34,927 nucleotides of DNA from positions 1 to 34,927 of the forward strand of contig JAIPAE010000014.1 in the NCBI GenBank assembly GCA_021740245.1, read 5' to 3'. Of the stretch, positions 8,173 through 17,700 are shown piece by piece; the first letter of the stretch is position 1; each line of letters opens with the position of its first letter. The translations under genes and the position numbers were made by a program. The notes under the pieces were generated by a model, which worked only from the letters and a program-made list of their open reading frames with translations, was not told the DNA's origin and ran no database searches. Origin of the DNA: Bacteroidales bacterium. Lineage in GTDB: Bacteria; Bacteroidota; Bacteroidia; Bacteroidales; PWNQ01.

Positions 8173-9732
8173 ATGAAAATAAAGCTATTGACCGTATTAT
8201 TTCTGTTAGCAGGTATTGCTTTTGGTCAAAAGCATCAAAAAGATTCTCTTCGGGCAGCTGGTTATGAAGCCATGACCGAAGGAGAGTATGACAAGGCAGT
8301 AAATGCTTATTCAAAGATCATTTTTTTGGACAGCAGTGATTATGATGCTCATCTGGCGCTTGGAAGACTCTATTACAAAAAGAACAAGTGCGATTCTTCA
8401 ATTCTTTTTTTCCAAAGGATTTACAGTAAGGATTCAACAGATGCTGAAGCTATGATGGGGTTTACACGTTGCTATATCCGAAAAGAAAAATTTGATACGG
8501 CTATATATTTTGCTCATATGAACATAAAAAATAACCCTGCTTACATTCCTGCTTATTTATTACTCGCAAAAGCGTTAAGTTATGACGGTAAAGTGGATAA
8601 AGCCATTGAAGTTTATAAGCAGGCTAACAGGAAAGATGACACCTGGTCACAGGTTTGGGCCGGGTTAGGTAAAATGTATTACTGGAAATCAATGCCGTAT
8701 ACTGCTGAAGAACATTATAAGAAAGCGATTGAATTGGACCCTGAGAATAATTCCATTAAAAATGAATATGAAACGATAAGGAAAATACTGAAACTTAAAT
8801 TAACCGGGAGTTTTCAGTATTTGCAGGAAAAAGAAGAATCATATCAAATAGATGCTTTTGTTCAACGTTATGGAATAAGCAAAAGATTATCTGATCATTT
8901 TCAATTATCGGTTAATTTTTTACTGGATTACTCAACCCGTGAGTTTGTTTTTGATGATGATACAACCCGTTGGTTTGATAATACATGGATTAAAGCAGGA
9001 TGGATAAATGAAAAAAATCATTTCAGTATTTATGCTGGTGGAAGTAATAGTGATCAAAAAATGTCAACTTATGGAGCAAGCTGGAGGTATAAAAACAAGT
9101 TTGGAAAATTAAAAATTAAAAATACCATAGATGGTGGATACAGCTATTTTTATTACTGGAATGAAGTGGGACGACATGCTGTTTCCAATAAACTAAAAAT
9201 CTCATTTTTTGATTTTGTAACAAATGTTGATGTAAGTGCCGGTATTGTTGATGAAAAAGACGTAAGAACCTATACTTCTGATCCCTACATAAAGGATGTA
9301 AATCCTCACATTAATTATAGATTTGCTTTTAAATGGCAGGTTCTTGAAAATCCTGATTTGAAAATAGGAGGAAGCCATTCCTATTATGATTTTAAATATA
9401 TATCCAGGGATTATTATTCACCGAATGACCGTTTTTTGACAGGACCGTTGGTTTCGGTTTATTACGATATCAGAAATTTTTATGTCTACGGAATGTATTC
9501 TTATAATTTTGGTACGGAAAAATATTATTATCTGGAAACAATAAACCCGGGTAATGGCGCTAACAGTGAGGAAGTTGAAAGAAGCGGAACCATTGATGCC
9601 GATAACTGGTCAGCATCTTTTGAAACCGGCTTTAATTGGGATAAATTTTCGTTATCAGCAGGTATTAGCAGATTTTATAATCCGTATTATGAAAATCTGC
9701 TGATATCTTTGTCCATATCCGCTAAATTATAA
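8173..9732 (+). CDS. TPR plus outer-membrane beta-barrel protein (PgaA/YaiO-like exporter)
   Basis: Secreted protein of 519 residues with a cleavable signal peptide (GIAFGQ). Residues about 25-205 are tetratricopeptide repeats (for example DAHLALGRLYYKK and TAEEHYKKAIELDPENN). The remainder, about 210-519, is rich in alternating aromatic strands (YSYFYYWNEVG, FYVYGMYSYNFG) and reads as an outer-membrane barrel of the YaiO type. This order equals that of PgaA, where periplasmic TPRs guide the polymer and the barrel exports it. The last residue is Leu rather than the usual aromatic. It ends three bases before the next gene (9736), so translation is probably coupled. Exporter for the polymer made by the upstream synthase is inference from architecture and neighbourhood. 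Confidence 0.78.
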   Translation: MKIKLLTVLFLLAGIAFGQKHQKDSLRAAGYEAMTEGEYDKAVNAYSKIIFLDSSDYDAHLALGRLYYKKNKCDSSILFFQRIYSKDSTDAEAMMGFTRCYIRKEKFDTAIYFAHMNIKNNPAYIPAYLLLAKALSYDGKVDKAIEVYKQANRKDDTWSQVWAGLGKMYYWKSMPYTAEEHYKKAIELDPENNSIKNEYETIRKILKLKLTGSFQYLQEKEESYQIDAFVQRYGISKRLSDHFQLSVNFLLDYSTREFVFDDDTTRWFDNTWIKAGWINEKNHFSIYAGGSNSDQKMSTYGASWRYKNKFGKLKIKNTIDGGYSYFYYWNEVGRHAVSNKLKISFFDFVTNVDVSAGIVDEKDVRTYTSDPYIKDVNPHINYRFAFKWQVLENPDLKIGGSHSYYDFKYISRDYYSPNDRFLTGPLVSVYYDIRNFYVYGMYSYNFGTEKYYYLETINPGNGANSEEVERSGTIDADNWSASFETGFNWDKFSLSAGISRFYNPYYENLLISLSISAKL

Positions 9733-9735
9733 TTT

Positions 9736-12700
9736 ATGAAAGCAAAAGTCTTTGTTATATTATTGTTTTTAGGGCTGTTGGCTTTTCTTGTTTACAAGAT
9801 GTTGCAATATGAAACTGAATTGCATAAGAAGGAGGTGGTCAAAGAATATATTCGTGATGAAACAGTACCACTGCTTGAAAAAAAATCTCCCGAAGAACTT
9901 CGCTCAATATCCTATAAAGCTGACTATTATTTCCGTGCCAAAGGAGATTACTTCAGCATACTGGATTATGGATATCAAAAGATTGACCCGCACTGGGATA
10001 CGGTTCTTATGAAAGGCATTAACATGGGATTGGCATTACCTGGTAAATTTCCCGCTGAGTTTGCATTGACTTATGAACAATATATGGATTGGCTTATAAA
10101 AATCGGAAACATGAATACAAACGTTATTCGTGTTTATACAATCCTTCCACCGGTATTCTATGAAGCTTTTGCTCAATATAATTTGCAGCATCAGGATAAA
10201 CCGCTGTATTTATTTCATGGTGTGTGGGCAATTGAACCACCAGAACATGATTATCGAAACGAAACCTATACCAGAGCAATAAAACGGGAAATTAAAAATG
10301 CGTTAGATGTTCTGCACGGAAATGCTGTATTATATCCCGATAAGGGGAAAGCTTCAGGAGTGTATGCTGTTGATGTATCGGAATATGTTGTCGGTCTGAT
10401 TTTGGGCAGGGAATGGGAACCCACTGGTGTTTATGTGACGAATCAGAAATATGATATCGATCATTATTACGGTGATTTTGTTTCTATGATCGGTGGTAAT
10501 GCCATGGAAGCTTGGCTGGCTGAGATTATGGACTTTACTGTTTTGTATGAAACCCAAACATACCAAATGCAGCATCCGGTATCTTTTGTAAACTGGTTGC
10601 CGCTGGACCCAATGTATCACAATACGGAGATTATCGAAAATGAAAAAGTTCGTGAGTTTGATAATGATCTGGAAGTGGTGCACTTTGAACGTTTTCATAG
10701 CAGTGAACTGTTTGATCCGGGAATTTTTGCTTCATATCATGTCTATCCCTATTACCCGGATTATATATATCTGAAAAAACAATATGCTAAAGCACGTAAT
10801 ATTGAATCAAAAGCAGATAATTATTTTGGGTATTTACAGGATTTGAAATCAAGGCATAAAGGAATGCCGTTGATTATAGCTGAGTATGGAGTTCCAAGCA
10901 GCCGGGGAAACAGTCATTTTACACCTTTTGGATTTGATCAGGGAGGACACTCTGAACGCGAGCAAGCTGAAATTTCAATGATGCTGACAAAAGATATTTT
11001 TCATACAGGTTGTGCCGGAGCTGTCTATTTTGAATGGACGGATGAATGGTTTAAGCATAACTGGTTGGTTATGGATTTTGAAAAACCTTTCCAGGACAGG
11101 AAAATCTGGCACAATATGGAAAATCCGGAACAAAATTTCGGAATTATGGCTTTGGAAGCAAGGGAAAGGACAATTGACGGAAAACTGAATGACTGGAAAG
11201 ACAATTGGAAAGACAAGAAGGGAGTAAAAATTCAGTTCCATGCTGATCCTTCCTATTTTTATGTGGCATCCGGGTTTTCAAAACTTGATCTTCAAAAACA
11301 TAACCTTTTCATTGCCATAGATACATATGCTAAAGATAAAGGAGACAAACGGTTGCCGTTCATTGATAAAAAATTCAGCAGAGGATTCGAATTTCTTGTG
11401 GAAATAAACTCAACAGATAGTGCCCGGATTTTGGTGGATGAGCCTTATTCTGTTTATACGGATATTTATCACGATTCTATACCTGTTTATTCTTCCAAAC
11501 CCAACAGTAATGGAAAATATGTAAAGCAGTTGTTATTATCTAACCGGGGCAGGCAATCATTGACCGGAGAAGTTTTTCCGCCGGGAAAATTCAACCGGAG
11601 TAAGCTACAGCACGGTAAAAGTGACCAAAGTGAAACATCAAATGCAGACTGGTTCTGGGATGCGGATCGTAAACAATTGGAAATGCGGTTAACCTGGCAT
11701 TTACTTAATATTAGTGATCCGGCCAAGCGTTATGTGTTGGATGATAAACCCGGCACAGATAAAATAGAATACAGCCGGACAGATGGGTTTTATTTAAAGA
11801 TTTTTGCTACTGATAAAAATAACCGTGTTACTGATGAATGGCCGGAGAATGGATATTTCCAGTACACATGGGAAATGTGGGATGAACCTGAATGGTCTGC
11901 CAGAATCAAACCGCTGTACGATAGTCTGAAAAACTATTTTGGACATATAAAACCTTCGGATTTTGAAATACAACTGAAACAAAAATCCCGGAAAACTGGT
12001 GATTTCACAATCTGTAAGTATTTTGAAAACCATAAAGGAGCTGTATCATTTAGCTTTTCCGGAACTGACTTTTCCCATTATAATCTGGTTTATCCTTTGT
12101 TGGAAAAATATCACACCAAGGCTACCTTTGTCATTAATCCGGAATTGTTATCATCAGTCCCGGAACGCCGGCAAACTGATGATGCAGGCCTTAGAAGAAG
12201 ATTAACAGTTCAGGAAATCAAAGAAATGCAAGCTGATCAACATACACTGGCTTTGTTTTCCGATAATACTAACTTAGAAGCATTGACAGGTTTGTTCCGT
12301 AGTAAACTCGATAAAAAGCCATTTCTGTTACATACCCCACGAACGGATATAAAACAAACTGAACCTTTTTATTTTGTAAGAAAGTATTCAGATAATAACC
12401 CGAATTCGTATAAAGGAATTGATTTTTATAATCTGCATGGAAATGAGTATTCTACAGCTAAATTAGATTCTCTGTTCAAGCATGTTCATCAAAGTTGGTT
12501 TATCCTGAATTATAAATATATAACACCCGATATTCAATCAGAAAGAAATCCGGAATTGTTTATTGCTGAAAAACAGTTTGAATGGCAGCTCCGATTAGCC
12601 AGAAATCATGAATTCTGGCTCTCTGATGAATGGAATGTCTATAAATATCTGTTCCAACGTGAAAATTCTGAAGTCAAAGTATCAAAGTATAATAATTTGA

Positions 12701-12891
12701 TTTTTGTTAACCTGGAAACGAATCTGGATCCGGATGTTTTTGATCATCCACTGACAATTTGTTACAAAACTGATGCACCTTATGTTATGATAAATAAACC
12801 TGATGGAGAATATACGCTGACTAACCGCACCGGAAATATATTTTTTAATATAAGACCTGAGGATCAACTTACAATAAAAGAAATATGGTAA
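9736..12891 (+). CDS. Membrane-anchored GH-A glycosidase with CBM9-like and degenerate NodB-like modules
   Basis: Protein of 1051 residues with one N-terminal membrane helix (about 4-24), so it is anchored with the rest in the periplasm. Residues about 70-465 form a TIM-barrel glycosidase of the GH-A type: GINMGLALPGKFP, an acid/base candidate in LGREWEP (about 222-228), YHVYPYYPD, and the nucleophile candidate in IIAEYGVPSSRG (Glu about 382). A CBM9/DOMON-like sheet module starts at IDGKLNDW (about 478). The C-terminal 300 residues contain a NodB deacetylase fold (PLLEKYHTKATFVI near 782), but FDDG is replaced by FSGT and the metal-binding histidines by Phe and Thr. It starts 3 bp after the barrel gene and overlaps the next gene by 7 bp. 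It may trim or guide the polymer, as PgaB and PelA do; this is inference. Confidence 0.75.
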   Translation: MKAKVFVILLFLGLLAFLVYKMLQYETELHKKEVVKEYIRDETVPLLEKKSPEELRSISYKADYYFRAKGDYFSILDYGYQKIDPHWDTVLMKGINMGLALPGKFPAEFALTYEQYMDWLIKIGNMNTNVIRVYTILPPVFYEAFAQYNLQHQDKPLYLFHGVWAIEPPEHDYRNETYTRAIKREIKNALDVLHGNAVLYPDKGKASGVYAVDVSEYVVGLILGREWEPTGVYVTNQKYDIDHYYGDFVSMIGGNAMEAWLAEIMDFTVLYETQTYQMQHPVSFVNWLPLDPMYHNTEIIENEKVREFDNDLEVVHFERFHSSELFDPGIFASYHVYPYYPDYIYLKKQYAKARNIESKADNYFGYLQDLKSRHKGMPLIIAEYGVPSSRGNSHFTPFGFDQGGHSEREQAEISMMLTKDIFHTGCAGAVYFEWTDEWFKHNWLVMDFEKPFQDRKIWHNMENPEQNFGIMALEARERTIDGKLNDWKDNWKDKKGVKIQFHADPSYFYVASGFSKLDLQKHNLFIAIDTYAKDKGDKRLPFIDKKFSRGFEFLVEINSTDSARILVDEPYSVYTDIYHDSIPVYSSKPNSNGKYVKQLLLSNRGRQSLTGEVFPPGKFNRSKLQHGKSDQSETSNADWFWDADRKQLEMRLTWHLLNISDPAKRYVLDDKPGTDKIEYSRTDGFYLKIFATDKNNRVTDEWPENGYFQYTWEMWDEPEWSARIKPLYDSLKNYFGHIKPSDFEIQLKQKSRKTGDFTICKYFENHKGAVSFSFSGTDFSHYNLVYPLLEKYHTKATFVINPELLSSVPERRQTDDAGLRRRLTVQEIKEMQADQHTLALFSDNTNLEALTGLFRSKLDKKPFLLHTPRTDIKQTEPFYFVRKYSDNNPNSYKGIDFYNLHGNEYSTAKLDSLFKHVHQSWFILNYKYITPDIQSERNPELFIAEKQFEWQLRLARNHEFWLSDEWNVYKYLFQRENSEVKVSKYNNLIFVNLETNLDPDVFDHPLTICYKTDAPYVMINKPDGEYTLTNRTGNIFFNIRPEDQLTIKEIW

Positions 12892-14720
12892 ATGAAAAAA
12901 TAAAATTATCTGTTTGGTTATTCGTTGCATTTTTGCTGTTTAATGCATGTAATCCCGGTGAAAAGCCCCGGAATCGCACCTGGGAAAAATTTAACATGAA
13001 CCAACAATTGCCTAAAGCTTTAGTTGTAACTACAGGCTTTGAGGGCGAAAATGCTACCTTACCCAAAGGTATTGTTATTGCATTGCAAGCATTTAACCGG
13101 GAAGGAGTGACGGTTACATTAAAAACCAGAGACATACTTTATCAGCCTGATAAGCTCAATGATTACAACATTTTAATATTATCTACAGCACCCGGTTACC
13201 ATGATGCCGACCGCAAATATTCACTTTCGTATATGTCGGAAAATGAGATGAAGATTATTCGTTCCTTTGTTAAAAATGGTGGTGTTTTAATTTCGGGTGA
13301 TAATGTAGGCAGAAATATGATGGACGGTACAGACAGGATAACGTTGGACAGGAGCCTGGATCATTCTAATTACCCATTAGCTGATATTTTTGGGGTAAAA
13401 CTTACAGAGCATAACATGGAAGGCTTCCGTATATATGGTGGCCTTTCAGGCAATAATCCGGACTACATCCGTCAGGTTGCAGAAAAAAACTTTTATACTC
13501 TTGTTCCTGATTCTATTTATAGTAAAAAGATTGCAATAATGGCACAATGGGTGAATGATAAAGACACTTTACCTGCTGTTCTGAAAAACCGATCTGGAAA
13601 AGGGACTGCTTATCTGCTCGCCTCTTCTGATCTGTTACATCCGGCTAATGAAGGTGGATTCTTAAGTACAAAGCGAATTTGTGAGTTTTACAAAGAAGTT
13701 GTGCAGGATTTTAAACAAAAAAATGACATTTCGTTGAAGCTTATGCCCTGGCCTAATGCTCATGATTTCGCTTTTGCTGTGACGTTAAACGCTTCGGGCA
13801 AACTAAAAGAGTATGAACGAACATTGAAACTGCTTGAGAAAGCTGATATTGTACCTGATATTTTTGTCAGCGGGAATGTTCCGGGTACTATAAAAAAGCT
13901 GTTAATAAAGCAAAAACTACCTATTCATAGTCGTGGGTTTAAATTTACGAACTACAGGCAGTTAAATTATGGACAGGCTACAAGAGATATCCTGGAAAAT
14001 GAAATGTATTGGGATACGCATTTTGATGGATTCCGGTTCCCCTATACCATGACAGATTTTTGGGGACTGATGGCATTGGTTGATAATCAATATGCTTTTG
14101 AAAGCAGTATTGGAGCAAATAATCTGGAATTTATTCACGGTAGCATTGTGCCGCATAATCTTGTCCTTGCCAGCAGCGGCTATTATAAATCAACTGATTT
14201 GATGGAGGTTGCACCAACTTATCATGATGATTATTATTTTCTTAAAAGTGTTGATAATGCGATTATTGACAATAAAAGAGTAATTATTAAAAAAACAAAT
14301 ATTTATCGTAAGTATCTGCAGAATTATCTTACCTATGCTGTCAAACCTTATAATGGTGCTTTTGTTTATCAGGGGCATCCTGCTTATGTGGGCCATAATG
14401 ATACTACAATTACAGCTCTTGATACATTGATAAAGCATGCAAAAAAGGAGAATTCCTGGATCACTACAATCGGAACCATAGCAGATTTTAGATATAACCT
14501 GATGAAGCTGAAGTTTTATGTTCAGAAAAAAAACAAACGTACTATTATCCATGTGGGCGGGCCGGAAAACATTAGAACTGATAATGTAACGATAGCCGTT
14601 GACCGAAAGCCTGATAAAGTGAAGGCTGTAAAAGGGAATGTCAAAACCAAAAGTATGGGCAATTCCTGGTTTATCATATTCGATGCATATCCTGGCCAGA
14701 AACTCAAAATATTCTATTAA
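12885..14720 (+). CDS. Lipoprotein with amidotransferase-like domain and degenerate NodB-like domain
   Basis: Predicted lipoprotein of 611 residues: the hydrophobic signal ends in a lipobox FNAC (Cys22). Residues about 40-265 resemble a class I glutamine-amidotransferase-like/ThuA-like fold (YNILILSTAPGYHD, then FVKNGGVLISGDNVGRN) without a visible catalytic Cys nucleophile. From about 285 the sequence follows a NodB polysaccharide-deacetylase pattern: FAVTLNASG, a GFRFPYTMT strand (about 381) and GHPAYVGH (about 496). The first motif should carry two Asp residues but has Asn and Ser, so hydrolytic activity is doubtful. The gene overlaps the preceding glycosidase gene by 7 bp and ends right at a terminator, closing the operon. 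Role in binding or processing the exported polymer is inference. Confidence 0.68.
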   Translation: MVNEKIKLSVWLFVAFLLFNACNPGEKPRNRTWEKFNMNQQLPKALVVTTGFEGENATLPKGIVIALQAFNREGVTVTLKTRDILYQPDKLNDYNILILSTAPGYHDADRKYSLSYMSENEMKIIRSFVKNGGVLISGDNVGRNMMDGTDRITLDRSLDHSNYPLADIFGVKLTEHNMEGFRIYGGLSGNNPDYIRQVAEKNFYTLVPDSIYSKKIAIMAQWVNDKDTLPAVLKNRSGKGTAYLLASSDLLHPANEGGFLSTKRICEFYKEVVQDFKQKNDISLKLMPWPNAHDFAFAVTLNASGKLKEYERTLKLLEKADIVPDIFVSGNVPGTIKKLLIKQKLPIHSRGFKFTNYRQLNYGQATRDILENEMYWDTHFDGFRFPYTMTDFWGLMALVDNQYAFESSIGANNLEFIHGSIVPHNLVLASSGYYKSTDLMEVAPTYHDDYYFLKSVDNAIIDNKRVIIKKTNIYRKYLQNYLTYAVKPYNGAFVYQGHPAYVGHNDTTITALDTLIKHAKKENSWITTIGTIADFRYNLMKLKFYVQKKNKRTIIHVGGPENIRTDNVTIAVDRKPDKVKAVKGNVKTKSMGNSWFIIFDAYPGQKLKIFY

Positions 14721-14753
14721 AAGGCTGCTCTCAACCATTGAGAACAGCCTTTT
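14719..14753. terminator. Bidirectional rho-independent terminator between convergent genes
   Basis: AAAAGGCTG-c-TCTCAA, loop CCA, TTGAGA-a-CAGCCTTTT: a 15-bp stem with one internal C/A mismatch, A-tract on one side and T-tract on the other. It serves the exopolysaccharide-type operon from the left and the Tricorn-protease gene from the right. Confidence 0.9.
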
Positions 14754-14782
14754 ACAGATGATTTTTTATCCATTTCCGGAAA

Positions 14783-17700
14783 TTATTCTTTTCCTGTTTT
14801 ATCAGGAAATTCCGGTATTTCAGGCAATTTATGATATTCATCCAGTTGTTTCATGATCACTTTTATAGCTTTTTCCAGTTGTTGGTCGATACCGTTATAT
14901 TCTTTGGCCGGATCATTAACTACAATAATATCCGGTTCCACACCATGGCCTTCGATGATCCATTTACTTTCTTCCGAATGATAAGAGGCAAACTCAGGTT
15001 TGCGTAAGTCGGCGCCGTCAATAAAAGGCAGTGAACCACGGATTCCTACAACACCACCCCATGAGCGCTGTCCAATTACTGTTCCCATATCATGCTTTTT
15101 GAATGCGTATGGGAATAAGTCCCCATCAGAAGCGGAATACTGGTTGATCAATAAAACTTTAGGCCCACGAAGCATCTGTCGTGGCGTATTGCCGGGTATC
15201 TGAACGTTTCTTGCCATGTTGGCACGGGTGATCTCACGCTTTAAACGCTCAATAAGCATAGGAGAAACGTTGCCCCCTCCGTTACCACGGTCATCAATGA
15301 TCAGAGCTTTTTTATTCAGTTGCGGGTAGAAATATTTGACAAATTCATTTAATCCTTCGGAAATCATATTGGGAACATGAATGTATCCAACCTGACCATT
15401 TGTAGCCTCATTTACCCGGTCAATATTATTTCGCACCCAGTTGAAATAATACAGTTCAGATTCATCCTTAATAGGTTCCACTATGATATTTCGGCTTCCA
15501 TCCATTTTTGGTTTTGAGTTAACTGTCAGTTCAACAGGATCACCGGCTGTATTCACCAATGATTTAAACAGATTATCCTTTTCATCCAGAGATTTTCCGT
15601 TAACCGACAGAATATAATCTCCCTCGCTCAGATTTACTCCGATTTCTGTTAATGGTGAACGTAAATCTTTACGCCAGTTTTCTCCTTTTAACAAATGCGT
15701 AATTTTAAAATATCCGGATTTGTCTTTCTCAAACTCTGCTCCTAATAAACCGGTATATATCTTTTCTGCTTCTTCTTTGTCTCCACCGTTTATATAAGCA
15801 TGTCCCACATTCAGCTCGCCAATCATTTCGCCGATGATGTAATTCAGGTCGTTACGGTTTCTGGCATGCTTCACCAGAGGTTTATATTTATCATGAATAG
15901 CTTTCCAATCCAAGCCATGCATACCTGAATCATAAAAGAAATCACGCATCTGACGCCAGCTTTCTTCAAATATCTGATCCCATTCTTCCCGCTTGTCAAC
16001 CAGAACCTGCATGTCAGATAAATCTGCTTTTTCTTTCAGCTTTACTTTACCTGCAGGCAGGTCTATAATTGCATATTTCTTTCCCTGTTTTACCATCATC
16101 TTTTTACCGTTTGATGATATAGTAAAGCTCATTTTAGAACCTAATGTTTTCTCTTCTTCTTTATCCAGATCAAACATCTTAAAGTTATAACCTTTGTGGT
16201 TAAACTGCTTTTCATTGTAATAGACTTTATCTCCCTGGGGGGAAACATTCCAATAATTGGATGCATCTACTGGTAAAGCTGCAATTCGATCCTTAATGCC
16301 GTCAATATCAACTTTTATATTCGTAGTTTTGGAATTATTCTCATCCGTGGATTCCTGATCTTTATTTTTATCTACGTTTACTTCATCATTTTCAGGTGCG
16401 AAAGGTGAGGGGGTTTCTTTGGCCAGTGTAACCAAATAGATTTTGGACATATCGCGATATGCATGATTCCATTCTGTTTCACTGTAAATGGGATTAAAAC
16501 TTCTTTTAGAGGTAAAGAACAAATATTTTCCCTCGGTTCCGAATACAGGTGAGGAGGAGCTGTACCATGTATCTGTTACTTCATATGATTCTTCGTTGTC
16601 CAGGTTGTAAAGAAAAACCTGGGACATATCGTTCATAGCCTGCTTACTGTATGTAATCCATTTACTGTCCGGAGCCCAGTTAAAGTTACGTATTTCCCAT
16701 TTTTTGGATATCGTTACTTCCGTTACCTTTTTACTGTCAATATCCACATAACGCAATCGCATTTTTTTATCACTCCAGAGTAGTTTTTTGCTGTCTGGCG
16801 ACCATTTTACATTGAATTTATAAGTTTCAGCATCTTCAGTGATCTGAACAGGTGTTTCTTTACCTGATTTGTCCTGTATGTATATTTCATATTCACCGGT
16901 TTTATCAGAAATATAAGCTATATATTTTCCATCAGGTGACCAAACAGCGTTCCGGTCATGTGCTGAAGAAGACTGTGTCAAATTTCTTGTGATGCCATTT
17001 TCAGCCGGAACAGTGAATATATCGCCCCGGGCTCCAAACACTAAGCGTTTTCCATCGGGCGCTATATTAGCTGAATTGATGTATTCTGATGCATCAACCC
17101 ATTCCTGTCTTCCGGTTTCTTTGTCGTCATTGATAAATATGTCGAGTTTTTCTGCTGCTTGTGTTTCAAGATCGAAACGATAGATATATCCGCCATTCTC
17201 AAATACAATAGCATCTTTTCCTATTGCCGGAAATTTAATATCAAACTTAGTAAAGTTGGTCACTTTTTTCAGCTCATCGTTATCCAGATCATAAGCGAAT
17301 AAGTTCATCGTACGATCCCTGTCCGAAATAAAATATATGGTGTTTTCATGCCACATTGGAATAATATCCTGGGCAATATGGTCTGTAATAGCTTTTGTTT
17401 CTCTTGTTTCAAAGTCATGAATCCATACCTCATCTGCCATACCTCCTTTATAGTATTTCCAGGTTCTGAATTCGCGAAATACTTTGTTATAAGCCATTTT
17501 TGAACCATCTTTATTAAAGGATAAAAAACCGCCGCGAGGAAGGGGAAGTTGTTTTTCTAATCCACCATCAACGGAAATACTAAAGAGTTGTCCCACAAAA
17601 TCGTTAAATGACTCCTTCCTGGAGCGAAAAACGATTTCGTTGCCATCAGGCTTCCAGTCCATAACAATATTATTGGGGCCCATACGGTCCGATATATCAT

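Noticed and set aside
14190-14738. 182-aa minus-strand ORF opposite the lipoprotein gene
   Set aside because: It runs antisense to a gene with clear lipobox and domain patterns, its translation has biased Ile/Cys-rich composition, and it would cross the terminator. It is a shadow ORF.
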